This document shows positions 50,634-55,840 of a stretch of DNA of 55,840 nt, piece by piece. The notes beneath the pieces are model-generated. The model worked only from the letters and a program-made list of their open reading frames with translations. It searched no databases and was not told the DNA's origin. Where the stretch lies: positions 1-55,840 of the forward strand of contig CAYSLJ010000019.1 in NCBI GenBank assembly GCA_964431735.1. The letters run 5' to 3'. The stretch is from CALARM01 sp964431735 (GTDB lineage: Bacteria > Vulcanimicrobiota > SpSt-956 > JAKJGF01). The position numbers were made by a program, and so were the translations under genes. Position 1 is the first letter of the stretch, and each line of letters opens with the position of its first letter.

Positions 50634-52928
50634 CTACTCACCTGTGCCAAGTTTTGCGAGCACATTAAAATCTTCCAGTGTTGTAATATCACCTATAATT
50701 TCTGTTCCTGCAGCCACCTGTTTTAAGAGTCTTCTCATAATCTTACCTGACCTGGTTTTGGGCAATGCTTCTGCAAAACGTATTTCATCAGGTTTCGCCA
50801 CATGGCCTATTTCAGCGGCCACATGGTGTGCCAGTTCGGATTTCAATGATGGTGAAGGTTCTATGCCGGAACAGAGTATCACAAAAGCCACAAGGGCAGA
50901 ACCTTTAATATCGTCCGCTCTTCCCACTACTGCCGCTTCCGCCACGGAAGGATGACTTACGAGAGCGCTTTCCACTTCTGCAGTACCTATACGATGGCCC
51001 GATACATTCAGCACATCGTCAATCCTCCCCATAATCCACAGATAACCGTCTTTATCTTTTCTGGCACTGTCTCCTGTGGAATAATAGCCGGGGATATCCT
51101 TCCAGTACGTATATTCGTAACGAACAGGGTCACCCCATACACCGCGTAACATAGAAGGCCATGGCCTCTTTATTATGAGTCGTCCGCCGGAACCGGGAGG
51201 TACAGGTTTTCCGTCTTCATCGACTATTTCAGGGTAGACACCGAAGAAAGGCATACCGGCAGAGCCGGGTTTTGCGGCCATAGCTCCCGGCAGAGTGCTT
51301 ATCATAATGCTTCCTGTCTCTGTCTGCCACCATGTATCCACTACAGGACATTTTTTATGGCCTATATGTTCATAATACCATATCCATGCCTGGGGATTTA
51401 TCGGTTCACCTACCGTTCCCAGGAGTCTTAAAGAAGAGAGGTCATGTTTTTTCGGCCATTCATCACCCCACTGCATAAAAGAGCGAATTGCTGTTGGTGC
51501 AGTATAAAAAACTGTTACCTTATATTTCTCAATAATCTGCCAGAACCTGTTGGGAGCAGGGTAATTCGGTGCTCCTTCGTATAGAAGAACGGTAGTTCCA
51601 TTTGCCAGAGGGCCATATACTCCGTAAGAATGCCCCGTAATCCATCCTGTATCGGCAGTGCACCAGTAAATATCATCTTCTCTGATATCAAAAATACAGG
51701 TATGTGTTAATTTTGTTCCCAGTAAATATCCTGCAGTGCTGTGATAAATACCTTTTGGTTTTCCCGTAGACCCGCTTGTATAGAGGATAAAAAGCACATC
51801 TTCACTGTCCATCTCTTCAGAAGGACAGTAGGAGGAAACATGATCCATTTCTTCATGCCACCAGAGATCTCTTTCTTTATGCATAGAAATGTCATTTAAA
51901 GCTCTTTTTAGTACAATCACCTTCTCTATTGACTCACAATAAAGACTACCTGTTTCATCTTTCATTTCGAAAGCTTCATCTACATATTCTTTCAGAGGTA
52001 TCAGTTTACCCCTTCTGAAACTTCCATCTGCCGTCAAGATGATTTTTGCGGTACAATCTCTGACTCTTTCCGCTATGGACTGAGAGCTAAAGCCGCCGAA
52101 TACTACGGAATGAATGGCTCCTATACGGGCACATGAGAGCATGGCCACAAAAGTTTCCGGCACCATGGGCATATAAATGATCACTCTGTCACCTTTTTTT
52201 ATGCCATTACTTTTAAGTACATTGGAAAAACGGCACACCTCTTCGTAAAGTTCACGGTATGTAAGACGTATCTCCCTGTTTCCTTCAGGTTCACCTTGCC
52301 AGATAACGGCAGTTTTATCTGCCACAGGAGTATTCAGGTGTTTATCCAGGCAGTTTACACAGGCATTAAGTTTCCCTCCTGTAAACCATTTTGCATAAGG
52401 TAAATTCCATTCACTGGTTCTCTCAAATTCTTTAAACCACACCAGATGTTCTTTTGCTTTTACAGCCCAGAATTTTTCACTTTCTTCTATAGACAGCCTG
52501 TAAAGTTTCTTATAGTCATCTATATGTTTTATAAAGGCTTTTTCCCTGAATGAGTCAGAAGGAGTAAAAGTCCTGTCTTCTTTAAGACAGCTCTCTATAT
52601 TGACTTCCTGAATTGTTATGAGTTTATCAAATCCCGTGGAGCGCAGTAATTCTTTCACAAAGGGATTGGGTTTCAGAAGAGAAAATTTTCCTTTTTTTAC
52701 TTTTTTTGCAGCCATTAAAATAATTCTTAAAAACACTGAAGACACATAATCTGCATGTTCCAGGTCAAAGGTTATTTTAACGTCGGGAGACAGGGGTCTC
52801 CCTTCAGAAATTTCTTTAAGTTTTTCCTCGATGGCTTTTTCGATGGCAGGACAGTTATTGCTCTGAAACTGCCCGCGAAATGTGCATGTAAGTTCTCTGG
52901 TTTTACTATCATACCGGAAATCAATCAT
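50634..52928 (-). CDS. STAS domain-acetyl-CoA synthetase fusion
   Basis: 764 residues. Residues 1-105 form a STAS-like domain (ELTCTFRGQF, VKITFDLEHADYVSSVFLRI, LLKPNPFVKELLRSTGFDKL). Residues 115-764 are a full acetate-CoA ligase: FWAVKAKEHLVWFKEFER, VVFGGFSSQSIAERV, LYTSGSTGKPKG, TADTGWITGHSYGVYGPL, WWQTETGSIM, YYSTGDSARKD, SGHRIGTAEVESALV and TRSGKIMRRLL (with the acetylatable Lys). It makes acetyl-CoA from acetate, ATP and CoA. STAS domains usually bind anti-sigma factors or regulate transporters; here a regulatory input is suggested. The Ser pair YVSSVFLR retains the phospho-acceptor position. The GE-stop end is formed by a heptamer repeat. Confidence 0.93.
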   Translation of the reverse strand: MIDFRYDSKTRELTCTFRGQFQSNNCPAIEKAIEEKLKEISEGRPLSPDVKITFDLEHADYVSSVFLRIILMAAKKVKKGKFSLLKPNPFVKELLRSTGFDKLITIQEVNIESCLKEDRTFTPSDSFREKAFIKHIDDYKKLYRLSIEESEKFWAVKAKEHLVWFKEFERTSEWNLPYAKWFTGGKLNACVNCLDKHLNTPVADKTAVIWQGEPEGNREIRLTYRELYEEVCRFSNVLKSNGIKKGDRVIIYMPMVPETFVAMLSCARIGAIHSVVFGGFSSQSIAERVRDCTAKIILTADGSFRRGKLIPLKEYVDEAFEMKDETGSLYCESIEKVIVLKRALNDISMHKERDLWWHEEMDHVSSYCPSEEMDSEDVLFILYTSGSTGKPKGIYHSTAGYLLGTKLTHTCIFDIREDDIYWCTADTGWITGHSYGVYGPLANGTTVLLYEGAPNYPAPNRFWQIIEKYKVTVFYTAPTAIRSFMQWGDEWPKKHDLSSLRLLGTVGEPINPQAWIWYYEHIGHKKCPVVDTWWQTETGSIMISTLPGAMAAKPGSAGMPFFGVYPEIVDEDGKPVPPGSGGRLIIKRPWPSMLRGVWGDPVRYEYTYWKDIPGYYSTGDSARKDKDGYLWIMGRIDDVLNVSGHRIGTAEVESALVSHPSVAEAAVVGRADDIKGSALVAFVILCSGIEPSPSLKSELAHHVAAEIGHVAKPDEIRFAEALPKTRSGKIMRRLLKQVAAGTEIIGDITTLEDFNVLAKLGTGE

Positions 52929-53057
52929 AGATTAACCTCTCTTTCTATTTTTCACAATGAACAATTCATATTTATTCAGATGACACGTAAAATTCTCTAA
53001 AAATCAGAAAAAATCCTTTATACATGACAATTTCTTTACGAATAACTTATAATAGAA

Positions 53058-53474
53058 TCATTGGTGGGTGGTTAGCGGGAAAACATTAAATCCAAGGATA
53101 GAAAAGTGTTTATCAAAAGAAAAAACACTGTTAATTTTATTTTTATTGATAAGCACAAAAGAAATACAATCAGTAAAACTAATTTCCAGATCAGAATATT
53201 TCTCAAAGATATTAAGAGCCAGTAATTCATCTTCATAAGCAGGACGAATAATAGTAAATGCGCCGGATAGTAAAATATTTCTGCCTCTCCGGGAAGCGAA
53301 CTTATAATCTGTACGGCGTGCTAAAAGTGTTAATGTTTCATCCAAGACAAAATTACTGGTAAAACATCTTTTATTACTATTCTCAATTTGTTCCCAGTAT
53401 TTTACAGATGCGCTGTGGTGCTGGTCTTTGTGTAGATATCTGGCTATGAAAGCGCCTGTATCAATATAAATCAA
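53058..53474 (-). CDS. PIN-domain RNase toxin (VapC-like)
   Basis: 138 residues. IYIDTGAFIARYLHKDQHHS gives the first Asp, FVLDETLTLLARR gives the Glu helix, and DLEISFTDCISFVLINKNKI gives the third and fourth acidic positions, followed by VFSFDKHF. All PIN catalytic acids are present. It starts with TTG, overlapping the antitoxin stop in TTGA. Confidence 0.88.
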   Translation of the reverse strand: MIYIDTGAFIARYLHKDQHHSASVKYWEQIENSNKRCFTSNFVLDETLTLLARRTDYKFASRRGRNILLSGAFTIIRPAYEDELLALNIFEKYSDLEISFTDCISFVLINKNKINSVFSFDKHFSILGFNVFPLTTHQ

Positions 53475-53707
53475 GCTCTTTCTCCATAAAGATATATATC
53501 ATGGTTTTCAGAAAGGTCACAGGGAATATCTCCATAAAAAACCTCTTTATCAGACCAGAAAGTATCTTTTGATTTGTCTATACTCAGTTTAAGATATCCT
53601 GCAAGAGATATCCTGATAAGTTCACTTAAAGAAATACCTTCATCTATTGCTTTTTGCTCCGCTTTCATCTTTAAATCTTCCGGTAATATAACAGTAGTTC
53701 GTTTCAT
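53471..53707 (-). CDS. Ribbon-helix-helix antitoxin
   Basis: 78 residues. MKRTTVILPEDLKMKAEQKA, then GISLSELIRISLAGYL, is the strand-helix-helix of CopG/RHH DNA-binding proteins. A C-terminal tail for toxin binding follows. It pairs with the overlapping PIN-domain gene and should repress its own promoter. Confidence 0.88.
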   Translation of the reverse strand: MKRTTVILPEDLKMKAEQKAIDEGISLSELIRISLAGYLKLSIDKSKDTFWSDKEVFYGDIPCDLSENHDIYLYGERA

Positions 53708-53721
53708 AAAAACCCTTCTTT

Positions 53722-53905
53722 TTACTGAGGTGAACAGAAATAATTCATATTTAATTCCTATAACGCTTGACGGGAGGAACTAAGGAATGACAATTAAATA
53801 ACTGTCTCAAATATATTAAATCGTGACGCGTAACGCGTAACGCGTGACGCGAGGAAAGAGACAATTAATAAAATTCTATTCCTAATTTATTACACGCTCA
53901 ATATA
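53722..53905. repeat. Two heptamer elements in the gap before the propeller gene
   Basis: 53722-53787 is a degenerate element (TTACTGAGGTGAACAGAAAT ... AACGCTTGACGGGAGGA). 53821-53905 has core CGTGACGCGTAACGCGTAAC GCGTGACGCGAGGA with right arm GAGACAATTAATAAAATTCT ATTCC. The rest of the 53.71-54.04 kb gap is AT-rich, with a palindrome TTATGATA-TAATAA-TATCATAA (53913-53934) at a possible -10 region. Confidence 0.85.
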
Positions 53906-54044
53906 TAAACATTTATGATATAATAATATCATAAAATAAAATGAAATTCTATATAATTTAAACCATCAAAATAAATTTATACTATTCTTGACGCCTAACC
54001 TGAGAAAGGGTATTTTTTTATCTAAAAATGAAAGGCGGATAATT

Positions 54045-55625
54045 ATGAAAAAGTATTTTTTATGTTTATTGTTAACATTCCTGTGCTGTTCCTATGCCTT
54101 ATGTCAGGATTTTACTCTCGGAGGCATAACAGGCATAATACAGGATCAACAGAGGAGACCTATTGAAGGTGTGCAGATTACTATTGTGGGGACAGAAAAC
54201 ATTACCACTACAGATTCTACGGGAACCTTCTTCTTTGGTGAAATCGAGCCTGGAAACTACACACTGTCCATCGTTATGAACGGCTATCAGACCCAGACTA
54301 AAACCGTAACGGTACAGAAAGGTCAGACCAGATACCTGGTAGTAGACATGATACCGGGTAATTCAGGGGCAACAAATACAAACTCTGTCACTACTCTTCA
54401 ATCAGGTGCGTCTGCAAACCATACACTTTATATAGCCAATTCGGGTGCCGGAAAAAGTTCTGTCATGCAGAATCAGTCAACGACAAATCCCTACGGAGAT
54501 AATTACGGCGGAGGGTATGAAGACAGGATAAACGGCAGTCTGAATACCGGCACCACTACATGGAACAGTGATCCCTATTCGGGAGTCGATATTTCCGGCA
54601 ATGATCCTGCAAACCTGATACCTGCCTATCAGGCCGGCGCAGATCCTGTATCAGAAGCCTATAATCCAAACTATGTGCAGCCTCCGACAAATAATACTCA
54701 GCAGTTTATGGGAAAACAGAGCAATAACCTTATGATCATGAGTTCTGCCACAAAACAGGCAATGAGCCTCATAGAATGGTTCAGCGGAGCAAGTCCCATG
54801 TGGGTTGCCATGAACGATTCCGGAATTCTCTTTATTGCAGATTCTTCCAATGTTATAACATCTATTAATACCGCTGCGAATAACCAGGTTACAGGCACCA
54901 TGTCAATGGGGCAGAATATGGTTACAGATATGGCAGTAGGAAATTCCGGCACAAGACTCTTCTGTACCCTTGCAGCATCAGAACCGTCTGTATCTGTAAT
55001 AGACTGTTCCGGAGGAGGACTCGTTAATGTCAAAACCATAACATTAGGAAGAATGAAAGACGGGACTGCTGCCTATCCCTGGGGAGTAGGAACTCACAAA
55101 TCGGGTCACATCGCCTATGTTGCAATGGGACACCAGACAGGCGGAGAACTGGTTGCCATTGATACTGAAACGAATTCCGTCATGTACCATGTCACGGTGG
55201 GCCAGAACGCTTTCGGTGTGGCAGTTACGCCTGACGGAAGAAAAGTCTATGTGGCAAATCAGAATTCTGCAAATGTGTCTGTAGTGGATACGGGAAGTAA
55301 ACAGGTAATAGCAACAGTTCCTGTAGACTACAGCCCTGTCAGAATTGCCATTACACCTGACGGAACAAAAGCCTATGTTACAAATAAATGTTCCGGCGGG
55401 AACGGTACTGTGTCCGTTATAGATACAGGAACAAATTCCGTAATATCCACAATACCTGTAGGGAGAGAGCCTGCAGGCATATCTGTTTCCAGAGACGGGA
55501 AGATGGTCTATGTGGCGAACAAAGGTTCCGACTCCATTACAATGATAGACACTTCCAGGAATACAGTTGTCGGAACTGCACCGACATGCCAGGGTGGTAT
55601 GCCGAATTCTGTGGTGGCACGGTAA
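54045..55625 (+). CDS. Secreted protein with carboxypeptidase-like and YVTN beta-propeller domains
   Basis: 526 residues from ATG 54045. Signal peptide (MKKYFLCLLLTFLCCSYALC). A carboxypeptidase regulatory-like domain (about 24-95) has GGITGIIQDQQRRPIEGVQI, FFFGEIEPGNYTLSI and GYQTQTKTVTV. A low-complexity Asn/Thr/Ser linker (about 100-240) leads to a beta-propeller of YVTN/YncE-type blades (about 245-520) with VAVTPDGRKVYVANQNSANV, IAITPDGTKAYVTNKCSGGN and ISVSRDGKMVYVANKGSDSI. Likely a surface adhesion or ligand-binding protein. The longer frame to 53988 lacks a ribosome-binding site, while AAAGGCGG precedes 54045. Confidence 0.88.
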   Translation: MKKYFLCLLLTFLCCSYALCQDFTLGGITGIIQDQQRRPIEGVQITIVGTENITTTDSTGTFFFGEIEPGNYTLSIVMNGYQTQTKTVTVQKGQTRYLVVDMIPGNSGATNTNSVTTLQSGASANHTLYIANSGAGKSSVMQNQSTTNPYGDNYGGGYEDRINGSLNTGTTTWNSDPYSGVDISGNDPANLIPAYQAGADPVSEAYNPNYVQPPTNNTQQFMGKQSNNLMIMSSATKQAMSLIEWFSGASPMWVAMNDSGILFIADSSNVITSINTAANNQVTGTMSMGQNMVTDMAVGNSGTRLFCTLAASEPSVSVIDCSGGGLVNVKTITLGRMKDGTAAYPWGVGTHKSGHIAYVAMGHQTGGELVAIDTETNSVMYHVTVGQNAFGVAVTPDGRKVYVANQNSANVSVVDTGSKQVIATVPVDYSPVRIAITPDGTKAYVTNKCSGGNGTVSVIDTGTNSVISTIPVGREPAGISVSRDGKMVYVANKGSDSITMIDTSRNTVVGTAPTCQGGMPNSVVAR

Positions 55626-55683
55626 GTTTTCCGTAAAAAATCTGTCTGACTTATTTTAATGGTTTAATGGAAAAGGAGGAGGT

Positions 55684-55836
55684 TTGTTTTCATCTGTAAT
55701 AGATCTTATTACAGACGGGCTTAAAGAGGGAATTACCGTATGGATAGGCGACAATACAACAGGAAGAATAATGGATGCAATAGGGAGTGACCGCTCCCAC
55801 CGCCAAGCCCTATCGGCCTATGGCGGGGGCTTCTAG
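55684..55836 (+). CDS. Small frame interrupted by an insertion end
   Basis: TTG 55684 lies just behind GGAGGAGG. The frame reads FSSVIDLITDGLKEGITVWI, GDNTTGRIMDAIGSD, then enters the IS-like end and stops at 55834-55836. The first 35 or so codons look like the 5' end of a real gene whose remainder lies beyond an insertion. The last codons are element sequence. Family unknown. Confidence 0.45.
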   Translation: MFSSVIDLITDGLKEGITVWIGDNTTGRIMDAIGSDRSHRQALSAYGGGF

Positions 55837-55840
55837 AGCT
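55783..55840 (-). mobile_element. Right end of an IS200/IS605-type (TnpB) element, cut by contig edge
   Basis: Read on the minus strand: GAAGCCCCCGCCATAGGCCG, a loop, then TTGGCGGTGGGAGCGGTCAC T. The paired GCCCCCGCCA/TGGCGGTGGG stem and the GGGAGC-GTCAC end match the right-end hairpin typical of IS605-family elements, where the tnpB stop lies just before or in the hairpin. One minus frame from the edge reads ALEAPAIGR-stop (stop at 55810-55812), which resembles TnpB C-terminal ends. tnpB itself would lie beyond the right edge. Confidence 0.55.

Overview
This 55.8 kb window comes from an AT-rich bacterial genome and reads like a whole contig. Its left edge cuts a defence island, and its right edge ends in what looks like the right end of an IS200/IS605-type element. 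The organism cannot be named from sequence alone. The window combines eukaryote-like Ser/Thr kinases with TPR, ankyrin or pseudopilin-like regions, zinc-ribbon membrane proteins, a citrate lyase operon, and dense intergenic heptamer repeats. That suits an uncultured, fermentative, gut- or digester-type bacterium. The kinase-pseudopilin fusion made me think of Candidatus Eremiobacterota/Xenobia or Riflebacteria-like lineages; this is a low-confidence impression. I saw no tRNA, rRNA or CRISPR array.

Layout. (1) 1-8.1 kb, + strand, is a defence/toxin-antitoxin island: DUF4258 toxin-like/YgiT-type antitoxin, Rpn-type nuclease, HsdS, an orphan antitoxin, a broken antitoxin-like gene, HicB/HicA, HsdR and a YgjP-like metallopeptidase. 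No hsdM is present. Copies of an AATCCCGG-type dispersed repeat sit at the module borders. (2) 8.3-10.7 kb holds a KdpD-like sensor kinase, lacking its N-terminal domain, and a KdpE-like regulator. (3) 11.2-16.6 kb holds a protein with three ribosomal-L7/L12 C-terminal-like domains, three consecutive CYTH/triphosphate-tunnel-like genes, a DASS-family anion permease and a secreted membrane-anchored protein. (4) 16.7-22.5 kb, - strand, holds a zinc-ribbon/Ser-Thr-kinase/TPR receptor followed directly by a TPR protein, and a membrane-linked SAM methyltransferase. (5) 22.7-27.3 kb, + strand, holds an unknown membrane protein behind a consensus promoter, a P5C dehydrogenase and an ALDH7-type dehydrogenase. 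(6) 27.4-33.3 kb, - strand, is a complete citrate lyase set (citC-D-E-F-X-G) with repeats inserted between several genes. (7) 33.5-41 kb holds a P-loop kinase, a DUF433/DUF5615 TA pair, and a kinase/ankyrin/AAA cluster with an intact kinase-pseudopilin gene and a truncated paralogue. (8) 41-55.6 kb holds a zinc-ribbon TPR protein, a small lipoprotein, CapA-like, degenerate gluzincin-like and degenerate 5'-nucleotidase-like secreted proteins, a Gly/Pro-tailed secreted protein, a STAS-acetyl-CoA synthetase fusion, a VapBC-like pair and a secreted beta-propeller protein.

What stands out most is a network of at least 25 intergenic elements. Each is built on a tandem 7-bp unit (GTRACGC, with related GTGAGTA-, GTAATGC- and GCTAATA-type heptamers). 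The same core is framed by at least five different sets of flanking arms. The elements abut gene ends so closely that they supply stop codons (several unrelated proteins end in Gly-Glu-stop) and create false N-terminal extensions in long ORFs. Functionally, citrate could enter through the DASS permease and be cleaved by citrate lyase to oxaloacetate plus acetate, with acetate activated by the STAS-Acs fusion. That link is inference from co-location.
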